From Clostridium sp. AM34-11AC (GTDB taxonomy: Bacteria > Bacillota > Clostridia > Lachnospirales > Lachnospiraceae), in NCBI RefSeq assembly GCF_003435375.1, contig NZ_QWGL01000039.1:1-26535 (forward strand): DNA of 26,535 bases. The letters are read 5' to 3'. Positions within the stretch are counted from its first letter, which is position 1. The number at the start of each line of letters is the position of its first letter. Under the pieces are notes generated by a model. It made no database searches. It had not been told where the DNA came from and was given only the letters and a program-made list of their open reading frames with translations. This document shows positions 1 to 8,363 of this stretch, piece by piece. The translations under genes were made by a program, and so were the position numbers.

Positions 1-42
1 TTCAAGAGAGCGCCGCAGGCGGTCTTTCCTATAAAGTAAAAT

Positions 43-72
43 AAGGGAATCCTTAATTTCTAAGGATTCCCT
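43..72 (-). terminator. Terminator of the tRNA-Gly gene
   Basis: A 12-bp inverted repeat (agggaatcctta / taaggattccct) with a short AT-rich loop. On the minus strand it is followed by a T-rich run (ttattttac). It starts seven bases beyond the tRNA 3' end, as expected of an intrinsic terminator for the minus-strand tRNA transcript. Confidence 0.75.
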
Positions 73-78
73 GAAGGA

Positions 79-149
79 AGCAGATAACGGGAATCGAACC
101 CGCCTTTCCAGCTTGGGAAGCTAGCGTTCTACCGATGAACCATATCTGC
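79..149 (-). tRNA. tRNA-Gly (anticodon CCC)
   Basis: The minus strand folds into a full cloverleaf. The acceptor stem is GCAGATA/TATCTGC, the D arm GTTC-loop-GAAC, the anticodon stem CTAGC/GCTGG around the loop TTCCCAA (anticodon CCC, reading GGG), a 4-base variable loop and a T arm with loop TTCGATT. The discriminator base is T, as in bacterial tRNA-Gly. The 3' CCA is not encoded and must be added after transcription. A terminator hairpin follows directly. Confidence 0.95.
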
Positions 150-352
150 GCATGAATTTTTCCGACACTCGTATCATAGCACATTTCTGTGGATTCTACA
201 AGGATTTTTCTGGTAAATCCGCGAAAATCGTTCTCCTTTTTCCGACAACCGTTCCCCCCATATCCATATCTGTCTCTTAACTTTTGATCGCGTTTCATTC
301 ACAGTATCCGTTAATCCTCACTTCTCCGTCCCGCGATAGCCTGCTCCTGAAT

Positions 353-390
353 TCATGGTGACAGGATCGGCAGGTATCTCCTGTCACCAT
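353..390. other. Perfect 13-bp hairpin downstream of sleC
   Basis: Arms catggtgacagga and tcctgtcaccatg are perfectly complementary around a 12-base loop. The hairpin lies 36 bases after the sleC stop codon. It lacks a T-tract on the minus strand, so it may be a 3'-end processing or stabilising structure rather than a canonical terminator. The rest of 150-425 shows no gene I can support. Confidence 0.55.
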
Positions 391-425
391 GTCCGGCAAC
401 ATATCACTTTCTATCCATATTTCAT

Positions 426-1664
426 TTACGATAATTCCGCAATCCTTGTAATCCCCACATATATGTGGGAAATCTTATACCATGTAGCAAAATCTACCAC
501 TCCGGTCTGGGGCAGTCCAAAGATCGACTGGAATTTCCGGACAGCTTCCGCGGTAGCCGGACCATAGATCCCGTCAGGGGAAATATCCGGAATTGCGGTA
601 TACACGCTGGAGATTGCGTCTAACTGCTCCTGCAGCTGCCGCACCTTATCACCGGTGGCACCAATCTTCAGATCATATCCCGGCCACGATGCCGGGATGC
701 CGGAGATCTGTTCTGCCGTATTGATATACATATCATCTCCATAAAAATTCCGCAGGATCTCGATGGGACTATACCCCGCTTCTCCGAGCTCACAGCTGCC
801 CCATTGCGTCATCCACCCCGGACACCGAACCTTCCGCCCGTCGCAGTATTGTGTCAGGATCGGCTGTTTCACTCCCGGGCGCGAAAGATAATTATCAAAA
901 ATATCATCCACCACGACAGAGATGGGCTCAAAAATATTCCGCCCATAAATCCATTTATGATCATACGCGGTTGATGATGTGATCGTAAAATCATATCCCT
1001 GATTGCGATACCATTCCGTATAGACACGATTTAACGTAAAGGACATGATCGCCAGCACATTCGCAACGATCGTGGAGCGGGGCCAGGTCGCGTATATCTC
1101 ACTGGAGGCTACGTTTTTGATATAATCCCGATATGGGACATAATAGTTGGCTGCGGACGAGTTCGTTGGAACTCCGTCATGTACCACGACCGTCTGTGGG
1201 ACGACCACTCTGGATAGAACGATCTCTCCTGTCTCTATAACCGGCTTGATCTCGCTCTCCGCGATTTTTGGAAGGTAATCACCATAAAGTGTGTGATCCG
1301 GAATCGTCACGGTCTCTGTCTGCTCACCGTCCGGGGCATTCGAAAGAGGCCGCAAACGAATCCCCTGGATCGCCGTCACGTCCGCCAGAACCTCCGTTCC
1401 TGAAACGACAAATGGCTCAAATCCCGGTGCTGTGATTCGGATCGTGTATTCTGCATATGGACGCTCCGTCTCCTCCGGTAACAATGAAAGCTCTAACGGT
1501 GGTGCATCTAATGGAAGATTCTCCGTCTGTCCGGAACTGTTCGTTCTCGTCTCCTCAATAATTTCATCTGGTTCCTCCGTCCTTGCAATCACAATATCCG
1601 CATCCTGTACCGGAAAACTGTTCGCGTCCGACACAACATCCACCTGCAAATATCCCTGTGCCAT
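426..1664 (-). CDS. sleC: Spore cortex-lytic enzyme SleC (SpoIID-like)
   Basis: This is a SleC-type cortex-lytic transglycosylase, which degrades the spore cortex during germination in clostridia after Csp proteases remove its pro-region. Three parts are visible in 412 residues. Residues 1-105 form a beta-rich, carboxypeptidase-regulatory-like pre-domain with no signal peptide. Residues ~170-310 are a SpoIID-like catalytic domain with NVASSEIYATWP (E189 is the likely catalytic acid), YCDGRKVRCPG (C274, C281) and MTQWGSCELGEAGYSPIEIL. Residues ~330-395 are a peptidoglycan-binding domain (GATGDKVRQLQEQL, DGIYGPATAEAVRKFQ). The C-terminus TWYKISHIYVGITRIAEL is also typical of SleC from memory. 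Length fits the family (about 420-440). Lack of a signal peptide agrees with mother-cell synthesis and deposition in the spore. The start is set by GAGG five bases before ATG. No csp protease gene lies in this window. Confidence 0.93.
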   Translation of the reverse strand: MAQGYLQVDVVSDANSFPVQDADIVIARTEEPDEIIEETRTNSSGQTENLPLDAPPLELSLLPEETERPYAEYTIRITAPGFEPFVVSGTEVLADVTAIQGIRLRPLSNAPDGEQTETVTIPDHTLYGDYLPKIAESEIKPVIETGEIVLSRVVVPQTVVVHDGVPTNSSAANYYVPYRDYIKNVASSEIYATWPRSTIVANVLAIMSFTLNRVYTEWYRNQGYDFTITSSTAYDHKWIYGRNIFEPISVVVDDIFDNYLSRPGVKQPILTQYCDGRKVRCPGWMTQWGSCELGEAGYSPIEILRNFYGDDMYINTAEQISGIPASWPGYDLKIGATGDKVRQLQEQLDAISSVYTAIPDISPDGIYGPATAEAVRKFQSIFGLPQTGVVDFATWYKISHIYVGITRIAELS

Positions 1665-1905
1665 AATTTCCTCGCTCGATTGAATATCGTTCTATTTTAT
1701 GCAACAGATGCACACCTGATACATTCCTACACTTATTTTCGACCTTTAAATGCAGAGTTTAAAACCAGCAAAGTTTTTCAGAAGATCTTCCTCCGGATAT
1801 CCAATGCCAGCATCACGGCACCCTGTAATATCCCGGACGTCAATATCGTTATTGTCCCCGCCGATGGCTCATCTTCTGAATAAATTTTGTTTTCTTAATA
1901 CCAAA

Positions 1906-1945
1906 ACAGGCATCCGGAAACTTAGATAAGCTTCCAAATGCCTGT
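1906..1945. terminator. Bidirectional terminator after ytvI
   Basis: Arms acaggcat and atgcctgt enclose an inner ggaa.ctt / aag.ttcc stem. T-rich runs lie on both outer sides: ctctttttctt on plus and tttggtatt on minus. It sits 17 bases beyond the ytvI stop codon and would separate ytvI from sleC. Confidence 0.7.
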
Positions 1946-1961
1946 CTCTTTTTCTTATTTT

Positions 1962-3071
1962 CTATCCTTCCATCAGCTTCCTGATCTCCTCCGCAAGAAA
2001 CTTCACATTCCTGATCAGGCCGTCAAATGCCCCATATCCGTAAAACCGGATAAACAGGATGCCGACCGGTACAGCGATGATCATTCCCGCAATACCGCGG
2101 AACTTGAAACCAAGATAGAGGAAGAATAGTGTTGCAAGCGGCGGAAGTCCCATGCTGTCACCGACGATCTTCGGCTGGATCACCTGACGGATGCCCTGTG
2201 TTAAAACATAGAGAATGACAAGGCTGAGCGCATAACCGTACTCCCCGGTAAAGAGTCTCACCACTGCCCAGGGAATCAATGCCGTTCCTGTGCCGAACAT
2301 CGGCAGAAAATCCAGAATCGCGATCGCGATTCCAAGAAAAATTCCATATGGAACCCTGAGGAATAACATTCCGATCACCAACACCACTGCGACCACGAAC
2401 ATGATCTTAAACTGCGCCAAAAAATACCCGCCGATCAACGTCCGGATATCGTTCTTCATCATCCGTCCATACTTGATCACAGGCCCCGGCATAACCTTCC
2501 GTACCGTCTCCACAAGCTTATCATGATCTGCCAGAAACAGGTATGAAGAAAGAAATACAATAATCGTATTCACAAAGACCTCCGGCAGCGTCCGCACTAC
2601 GCGGCTGCCTGCGGAAGCCGCGATCTTCTGAACAAAATCGCCGATATATCCACCCACATTCTCCAGCTCGGAAACGATCGTCATCTCCGTGTCTGCAGGA
2701 AGATACTTCAAAAGTCCCACGATCCGCTCGCAGGCCAGATCGACCTCCTCCCGGATCGACGCATAAATTCCGGGCAGTGCCTGCCCAAACTCCGTCATTT
2801 CCCGGAACACCCAGGAAAACAGCGCATAGATGCCAAAGATCACCAGTGCCAGCACACCTGCGATCAGAACCATCGAGCCGTGCCTGCGGACGATCTTCAG
2901 CCGCTTTTCAAAAAAGCGCACCACCGGATTCGCGATCGCTGCCACGATCCATCCGATCACAAACGGAAGAAAAAACACCACCAGCCTCAGTCCCCAGACA
3001 CAGACGAGATAAACTGTGAGCAAAGGAACCAGAATATTTAAAATAATCCCTGCATACTTTCTGAAATTCAT
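1962..3071 (-). CDS. ytvI: AI-2E family permease, YtvI-type
   Basis: A 369-residue polytopic membrane protein of the AI-2E/PerM family, closest by pattern to YtvI, whose Bacillus homologue is expressed in the mother cell during sporulation. The transported substrate is not established. Hydrophobic segments lie near residues 7-27, 30-50, 66-88, 165-182, 215-240, 243-265, 275-297 and 310-340. A long amphipathic soluble stretch (~90-160) between the early and late segments is typical of the family, as is the C-terminal part with FLPMFGTG and IQPKIVGDSMGLPPLATL. The start is ATG at 3071 behind AGGAGG. An ATGGA lies just before it but reads only Met-Glu-stop. The gene sits between an aminotransferase and sleC. 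Its own strong terminator suggests that it ends a transcript. Confidence 0.85.
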   Translation of the reverse strand: MNFRKYAGIILNILVPLLTVYLVCVWGLRLVVFFLPFVIGWIVAAIANPVVRFFEKRLKIVRRHGSMVLIAGVLALVIFGIYALFSWVFREMTEFGQALPGIYASIREEVDLACERIVGLLKYLPADTEMTIVSELENVGGYIGDFVQKIAASAGSRVVRTLPEVFVNTIIVFLSSYLFLADHDKLVETVRKVMPGPVIKYGRMMKNDIRTLIGGYFLAQFKIMFVVAVVLVIGMLFLRVPYGIFLGIAIAILDFLPMFGTGTALIPWAVVRLFTGEYGYALSLVILYVLTQGIRQVIQPKIVGDSMGLPPLATLFFLYLGFKFRGIAGMIIAVPVGILFIRFYGYGAFDGLIRNVKFLAEEIRKLMEG

Positions 3072-3239
3072 TCCATGGACCTCCTAATCCTGTAAAAATC
3101 CTGCTGCATTCCATCCGCAGTATTTTACTCAGTCGATCCCCCTTTTTCAGTACTCCACATGATCTCATACGGCTTTATATACTTTCGAACAAAGTCCGGC
3201 TAATGATCTGTACTCCTTTCACCGGTTTTCCCGCCAACA

Positions 3240-4436
3240 CTACTTACAAAGCCCGTACTCCTCTGCAATCTTCTTAAATGCCGGCAGAGACCTCTCGATC
3301 TGCTCATAGGACACACAGTAAGCCAGTCTCACGTACCCCGGACAAGCAAACGAACTGCCCGGAACCATCAGCACGTGATGTTTCTTCGCCACCTCGCAAA
3401 ATTCCTTCTCGTTCTCCACCGGAGACTTCACAAACAAGTAAAACGCTCCATCCGGCTTCGCACAAGTAAATCCATACTCCGTCAGCGCACCATAGATCAG
3501 ATTCCTGTTTTTCTCATAAGTCTCCAGATCCACCGTAACCTCATGCTCAATGCAATACTTGATCACCTTCTGAACCAGTGACGGTGCATTCACACATCCG
3601 ATCACCCTGTTCGCGATCGTAGCTGCCCCGATCAGGGCCGCAGAATCATCCACCTCATCTGGAATCACAACATATCCGATACGCTCGCCCGGAACAGAAA
3701 GAGACTTACTGTAAGAGTATCCCACAACCGCATTGTGATAATACTTCGTCACAAACGGAACCTCAACCCCGCCGTAAACCAGCTCACGGTACGGCTCATC
3801 AGAAATCAGCACGATCGATGTGCCAAACTCCTTCTCTTTCTTCTCCAGGATCGCAGCCATAGCCTTGATCGTCGCCTCATCATACACAACACCCGTCGGG
3901 TTGTTCGGGTTGTTGATGATAACAGCCTTCGTCTTAGCAGTGATCTTCGCCTCAAACTCATCAAGCTTCGGCATAAACGTCTCAGTATCCGGAGAAATGA
4001 TCACAACATTTCCGTCATAGTTTCTCACATACGCATTATATTCCACAAAATACGGTGCAAACACGATAACCTCATCGCCCGGATTTAAAATGCTCTTTAA
4101 AATGATATTTAATCCGCTCGCCGCACCCACTGTCATGATCAGGTTCTTAAAGGAAAAATTCGTTCCGAACCGTTTATTTAAGGACTCTGCGATGGTCTGA
4201 CGGACATCTTCATAGCCTGCATTGCTCATATATCCATGGAGTGTCATGAAATCCTCATTCTTCACCACGTCGAGGATCGCCTCTGTCACCTGCGGAACCG
4301 GAACATTCGGGTTTCCAAGGCTGAAGTCATATACATTCTCCCTGCCGTAAACAGCAGCCATTCTTTTCCCTTCCTCGAACATTGCGCGGATCGCGGAATT
4401 ATTAGCCATAAATGGTTTCATTTTTTCTGATATCAT
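3240..4436 (-). CDS. Class I/II PLP-dependent aminotransferase
   Basis: A 398-residue fold-type I aminotransferase, expected to be cytosolic and to transfer amino groups between an amino acid (probably aspartate, an aromatic amino acid or alanine) and a 2-oxo acid. Visible motifs are FSLGNPNVPVP near the N-terminus, NNPNNPTGVVYDE (175-187), the cofactor-contacting DEPYREL (213-219) and SYSKSLSVPGERIG, in which K244 is the PLP-binding lysine. The gene starts inside the stop codon of the upstream membrane-protein gene (ATGA, 4433-4436), so the two are probably translationally coupled. Substrate specificity cannot be read from sequence. I saw no clear terminator in the 168 bases that follow, so readthrough into ytvI is possible. 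Confidence 0.9.
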   Translation of the reverse strand: MISEKMKPFMANNSAIRAMFEEGKRMAAVYGRENVYDFSLGNPNVPVPQVTEAILDVVKNEDFMTLHGYMSNAGYEDVRQTIAESLNKRFGTNFSFKNLIMTVGAASGLNIILKSILNPGDEVIVFAPYFVEYNAYVRNYDGNVVIISPDTETFMPKLDEFEAKITAKTKAVIINNPNNPTGVVYDEATIKAMAAILEKKEKEFGTSIVLISDEPYRELVYGGVEVPFVTKYYHNAVVGYSYSKSLSVPGERIGYVVIPDEVDDSAALIGAATIANRVIGCVNAPSLVQKVIKYCIEHEVTVDLETYEKNRNLIYGALTEYGFTCAKPDGAFYLFVKSPVENEKEFCEVAKKHHVLMVPGSSFACPGYVRLAYCVSYEQIERSLPAFKKIAEEYGLCK

Positions 4437-5755
4437 AGCTGTCTCCTCCGTCTGTTGTGTTTAATCTCTAAAAAAATTCCAAAGGCACCGGTCACCACAA
4501 AGTAAAACCAGGTCGTAGGATTGGAATACCAGGTTGTAAAAAACGAGAGCATAAAATAGAGCGCTCCCTGAGAATAGAATAGGTACCACGCCGGATTTCT
4601 TCCCGGGTATGTCCTTGCAGAAAGCCATGCGGCAGCCACTCCCAATACTGATGAAAACAGAAACACACCGGCAATTCCAAAATCATAGTACGCGTCATAG
4701 AAGAGTGTAACCGTAGTCAGCTCCTCCTTATTCACGTAGATCGGCCAGTCCACTAATGCAGGCTTTATAAACTTAAGCCCCGATAATGCCCAGAGCGGAA
4801 ACATTCCCTTTAGTCCCATAGAATGGGCCGGAAGCTCCCGTACCAGACAGTCAAAATTGTCGTAATTGTTTGCAATATACATGTAAGGCTGCGTGATAAA
4901 GATCGGCGTAGCCGCATTCTTCATCTCAAAGATTCCATTCAGATACGTCACATCATGGCTTCTGGCAATCGTTAAGATCACATAGAGTGGAACAAGTCCC
5001 GCCGCTGCCATGAAAAGATACCTGATTTTCCTGTGTCCGCTGACGATCATAAATGTCAGCACTGCGAGAATCACCGCAAAGATCAGCTGAAATCTCGATA
5101 CACAAAGCACCGGGATCAGGATCGCGATCCCTGTCATAATGAGGGACACGGCTTTTTTCGCATTCCCCATGTTCCTGTCGTAAAACCACAGCAGAACTTC
5201 CATGGACGGGACCAGTACACATGACACCGTCACATAATGGACCCCGGAAATATGGAAATATGAGTAGGCATGCGGCACTCCCCGAAGGAGAAACGGCACA
5301 TATCCCAACCGGAATGCCTCAAACAGAAAGGCAGTCAGGGACAGGATTGTCAGCCCGGTAAGTGCAATGAAAATTCTTGTCCCGTATCTCTCTGCAGCCT
5401 TCTCTGTAAACTTCTGAGAAAAACCAGCCACAGTCTTTTTTTCTTTCCCATATCCAAATTTCTTTTCTGCCAGTGCGTACACATTCCAGAATGCCGCAAA
5501 AGCTACAAAAAAGCACGCCCAGGTCTCTAAACTCCAGTCCTTCTGAAGGTTTGACAGCTTCAGGCAGGAGATTCCTTCTCCTCCCACATAAAACAGGGAA
5601 AACAATCCGCGGAGATGAAGCGGATTGCCGCTTTTCCCATATTCCCACAGATAAAGATATAGTGCTGCAAACATCAGCGACATTCCTGATAAGGTAAAAT
5701 GGGCGCTGAATGCAAAAAGCATGGCAGCGCCGTAACAGATCACATAAACCAGCAT
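4433..5755 (-). CDS. Polytopic O-antigen/oligosaccharide polymerase-like protein
   Basis: A 440-residue integral membrane protein with about ten hydrophobic segments. A large extracytosolic-looking region (about 270-350, with THPIFITQP-like and NNYDNFDCLVRELPAHSMG features) precedes the final segments. The overall pattern resembles the oligosaccharide repeat unit polymerases (Wzy-like), which join lipid-linked repeat units outside the membrane. This is a fold-level guess. No glycosyltransferase or flippase genes surround it, which is unusual for a real Wzy. It follows the HPr gene by six bases and overlaps the aminotransferase by four, so it belongs to the cdaA transcription unit. The ribosome-binding site (GGAGAG) lies at the very end of the HPr coding sequence. 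Confidence 0.6.
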   Translation of the reverse strand: MLVYVICYGAAMLFAFSAHFTLSGMSLMFAALYLYLWEYGKSGNPLHLRGLFSLFYVGGEGISCLKLSNLQKDWSLETWACFFVAFAAFWNVYALAEKKFGYGKEKKTVAGFSQKFTEKAAERYGTRIFIALTGLTILSLTAFLFEAFRLGYVPFLLRGVPHAYSYFHISGVHYVTVSCVLVPSMEVLLWFYDRNMGNAKKAVSLIMTGIAILIPVLCVSRFQLIFAVILAVLTFMIVSGHRKIRYLFMAAAGLVPLYVILTIARSHDVTYLNGIFEMKNAATPIFITQPYMYIANNYDNFDCLVRELPAHSMGLKGMFPLWALSGLKFIKPALVDWPIYVNKEELTTVTLFYDAYYDFGIAGVFLFSSVLGVAAAWLSARTYPGRNPAWYLFYSQGALYFMLSFFTTWYSNPTTWFYFVVTGAFGIFLEIKHNRRRRQL

Positions 5756-5761
5756 ATCAGC

Positions 5762-6025
5762 CTACTCTCCGAGACCGCCATTGATCAGTTCTGTGATTGC
5801 TTCCAGAGCTTCCTTTTCGTCCGCTCCCTCACAGATCAGCTCGATCTCATCTCCGCACTTTACGCATGCCCCCAGCACACTCAGTACACTTTTCGCATTT
5901 GCTGTCGTGTTTCCATATTCAAATTTGATCGAACTCTGGAACCGCAATGCCTCCTTGCACAGAAGCCCTGCCGGCCTTAAATGAAGACCGGTGGGGTTTT
6001 CAATCGTAACTTTTTGCTTTACCAT
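5762..6025 (-). CDS. ptsH: HPr family phosphocarrier protein
   Basis: An 87-residue HPr protein, normally the phosphate carrier between enzyme I and the sugar-specific EIIA domains of the PTS. The active-site histidine is H15 in NPTGLHLRPAG. The regulatory serine is S46 in ANAKSVLSVLG, the site phosphorylated by HPr kinase in Firmicutes, so both catalytic and catabolite-control functions appear intact. Length is normal. The gene follows cdaR by 15 bases. It could be the main HPr or a second paralogue (Crh-like proteins lack the histidine, this one has it). Being in a c-di-AMP operon, away from ptsI, is notable. The symbol is given for the family, not to claim it is the only copy. Confidence 0.9.
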   Translation of the reverse strand: MVKQKVTIENPTGLHLRPAGLLCKEALRFQSSIKFEYGNTTANAKSVLSVLGACVKCGDEIELICEGADEKEALEAITELINGGLGE

Positions 6026-6040
6026 AAGTAATTTTTACTC

Positions 6041-7495
6041 CTAATTTCGAAATAACGTCTGAAGACCGGTTGCCTGATGGGCTTCCGTTGTCTCCGGCGG
6101 GACGATCACCGCGTGTCTTGTTGCAGACGCAGCGGTCTCCCCCTCTGTCTCCGCCTCGCTGCTGCTCTCAGCGGCAGTTTCCGACGCTTTTGTTGTCTCT
6201 TTCTCAGTTGTCTCTTTCTCAGTTGTCTCAGGCTCTGTCTCCGTCGCAGACTCCTGTTCCTTTGCGATAGTTACCGTACAGCTGGAAATTCCCAGCAGAT
6301 CATAGGCAGAATCAAGCTCCCTGTTAAGCGTCGGCTGAATCTGATGGCTTCCCTCTCCCATTCCAGAGACATTCAGACTCAGGTCCTCAGCCGTAAGCTG
6401 CAGGCTGTCAAGTTCTTCCTGAAGCGCACGGATCCGGACTGTGACCGTTCCCGGGTCTGCCCGATAGCTGTAGGAACTGTCAGCCCCAACATAACTGGCA
6501 GCGCTGATGCGGACCGTATATTCCCGTTCCTTCAACTGCTCCACCGTAAGTGTCACCGTGATCTCGGAACTGTCCTTCCCAGCCAGGGAAACTCCCTCCG
6601 GCAGATAATCATTCAGATCAATAGTCTTCACGATATTTGCCCTCGCGCCGGAAACATCAAGCTCTTCCTTCGGGATCGTGATCGTATTTAAGGATGCCAG
6701 AGCGCTCTTTAATCCGACCACCGGGACACTCTTAAGTCCGCACTCCACACCTGTGTAGCGATAACCGCCCGCCACCTCACCGGTGACATCGAAATCCAGG
6801 CTCAGATTCTTCACTTTCAGGATCTCCATGGTATAATCGACACTCTTGCAGTTACTGATCAGACGATCGCTGATCGTAATGCTGTTTTTGTTCGCGTCAT
6901 AGAACTTCGGTTCCTCCGAATCGCTCCAATCCGCGTTCTTTCCGTCTAAGTTGATCTCGATTCCGACGCTGCTGATCTGTCCGATCAGGGATTCCGGACC
7001 TTCGACCGTAAGTGTCTCCGGTGACAGTGTCACCTTGCCAGTCTGGTAGCCGTCCTCAAGCATTCCCGTCGTCATGACGCCGATGGTAAATGTCTTCCTC
7101 TGAAGCGGTTCCGTCTCGATCTTGATCGTTCCCGTCCGGCTCACCGGCATGGAGACCAGGTATTCGGAGTGGTTTAGGACCTCGACCTTGATCGGGATCG
7201 CGCCTGTCACGGACCACATGTCTGTCATATCCGCGTACGCCCGGAAATCTGAGGAACGGATCCGATACGCATTTGTCGTCTTTACCTCATACTGAACTGT
7301 GGTTGTCGATTTTCCGACAACCGCATATGTCAGGTTGTTCTTCGTGAGGACGTCGCTGTTAATGATCTCTACCGGCACCTCCACAGTATCCGTCATGACC
7401 GGATCCGCCACATTGACGACCCCCAGCCAGACTAAAAAGGCACACAGGAAGGAAATCAGCAAAAGTCCCCATCGTCTATTCTGCTTTTCTTTCAT
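6041..7495 (-). CDS. cdaR: YbbR-domain protein, CdaA regulator CdaR
   Basis: A 484-residue membrane-anchored protein: one N-terminal transmembrane segment (about 10-30, GLLLISFLCAFLVWLGVVNV) followed by several extracytosolic YbbR repeats (~40-400), recognisable by recurrent 'V.V.P..L.V.G' strands such as KVTLSPETLTVEGPESLI. In Bacillus and relatives CdaR binds the adjacent CdaA and modulates c-di-AMP synthesis. The first 20 bases overlap the end of cdaA, which supports the pairing. The C-terminal ~70 residues are an unusual Thr/Glu/Ser-rich low-complexity tail that includes a tandem TEKET repeat, encoded by an exact 15-base tandem duplication at 6192-6221. Such a tail could span the wall or be a glycosylated stalk (inference). 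Confidence 0.92.
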   Translation of the reverse strand: MKEKQNRRWGLLLISFLCAFLVWLGVVNVADPVMTDTVEVPVEIINSDVLTKNNLTYAVVGKSTTTVQYEVKTTNAYRIRSSDFRAYADMTDMWSVTGAIPIKVEVLNHSEYLVSMPVSRTGTIKIETEPLQRKTFTIGVMTTGMLEDGYQTGKVTLSPETLTVEGPESLIGQISSVGIEINLDGKNADWSDSEEPKFYDANKNSITISDRLISNCKSVDYTMEILKVKNLSLDFDVTGEVAGGYRYTGVECGLKSVPVVGLKSALASLNTITIPKEELDVSGARANIVKTIDLNDYLPEGVSLAGKDSSEITVTLTVEQLKEREYTVRISAASYVGADSSYSYRADPGTVTVRIRALQEELDSLQLTAEDLSLNVSGMGEGSHQIQPTLNRELDSAYDLLGISSCTVTIAKEQESATETEPETTEKETTEKETTKASETAAESSSEAETEGETAASATRHAVIVPPETTEAHQATGLQTLFRN

Positions 7496-8345
7496 TTTTA
7501 TGCCATCCCTTCAAGAGTTTGAACGGGCCGGATACCGTCTCCTCCTCCGGCTTTGCAGCGATCGCAAGCTTTAACTCTTCCGGACTGTTGATCCTTCTGA
7601 GACTTCCGCCCGCCGCCAGGGATACCCGTCCAGTCTCCTCGGAGACTACAACGGTCAGGCTGTCCGTGCTCTCACTGATTCCAAGAGCCGCACGGTGTCT
7701 TGTTCCCAGGTCTTTGCTGATGCTCAGGTTATCAGAAAGCGGCAGATAACAGGTCGCAGAGGTCACGCGGTTTCCACGGATAATGATCGCGCCGTCGTGA
7801 AGAGGCGTATTGTGTTCAAAAATATTGATCAGAAGCTGGCTCGTGACGATTCCGTCCACCGGGATTCCCGTGCGTTCGATCTCCGGAAGCGGAGTGTCGC
7901 GCTCGATGACGATCAGGGCTCCTGTCTTTACTTTTCCCATTTCAAAGGCCGCACGGGTAATCTCATTTACGGTCTTCTCTGTATATCCTTCCTGCTGTCT
8001 GGAATTCTCAGAAATAAAAAGGTCTGTGATGATATTTTTGCTTCCGAGCTGCTCCAGCGCTTTTCGAAGCTCCGGCTGGAAGATAATGATGAGGGCTGTC
8101 AATACGAGCTGGCCCATATGGTTGATGATCCAGGTGATCGTATTTAAATGGAGCATCGCCGCCAGCAGGTAAAAACCAACAATGATCATACCACCGCGGA
8201 GAAGCACTCCCGCTCTCGTCGACTTCACCCATAAAAGGACTTCATAGATCAGAACTGTGAGGATCAGAATTTCAAAAAGATTCGACAATGTGATCTTCGG
8301 AATAAATGTAAACCAGGAATACATATTCCCAAGAAATTCTGTCAT
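7476..8345 (-). CDS. cdaA: Diadenylate cyclase CdaA
   Basis: CdaA makes c-di-AMP from two ATP. Three N-terminal transmembrane helices (about 22-40, 45-66, 70-90) precede the DAC domain (~95-265), which has both signature motifs: DGA at 184-186 (PLHDGAIII) and RHR at 216-218 (LGTRHRAALG). The start is placed at ATG 8345 because GGAGGT lies six bases upstream. A longer reading frame beginning with TTG at 8363 would run through this ribosome-binding site. That gives 289 residues, close to the family's usual ~270-280. It overlaps cdaR by 20 bases. The usual third partner glmM is not adjacent. Two membrane-protein genes precede it instead. Confidence 0.96.
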   Translation of the reverse strand: MTEFLGNMYSWFTFIPKITLSNLFEILILTVLIYEVLLWVKSTRAGVLLRGGMIIVGFYLLAAMLHLNTITWIINHMGQLVLTALIIIFQPELRKALEQLGSKNIITDLFISENSRQQEGYTEKTVNEITRAAFEMGKVKTGALIVIERDTPLPEIERTGIPVDGIVTSQLLINIFEHNTPLHDGAIIIRGNRVTSATCYLPLSDNLSISKDLGTRHRAALGISESTDSLTVVVSEETGRVSLAAGGSLRRINSPEELKLAIAAKPEEETVSGPFKLLKGWHKNERKAE

Positions 8346-8363
8346 TTTGTTACCTCCGTACAA

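Noticed and set aside
53..298. 81-codon open frame on the minus strand
   Set aside because: It runs through the tRNA-Gly gene and its terminator.
1680..1883. 67-codon open frame on plus between sleC and ytvI
   Set aside because: No ribosome-binding site and no recognisable sequence. It lies in the sleC leader.
1780..1892. Minus-strand open frame of 38 codons after TAA, reading a hydrophobic peptide (GTITILTSGILQGAVM)
   Set aside because: It looks like a membrane segment, but has no usable start codon or ribosome-binding site near its beginning and is short enough to occur by chance. It might be a remnant.
3735..4088. 117-codon plus-strand frame within the aminotransferase gene
   Set aside because: Antisense shadow of a clearly coding gene, with Arg/Leu/His-rich composition typical of such shadows.
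6077..6691. 204-codon plus-strand frame opposite cdaR
   Set aside because: Antisense shadow over the low-complexity tail, with Cys/Leu/Arg-rich composition and no ribosome-binding site.
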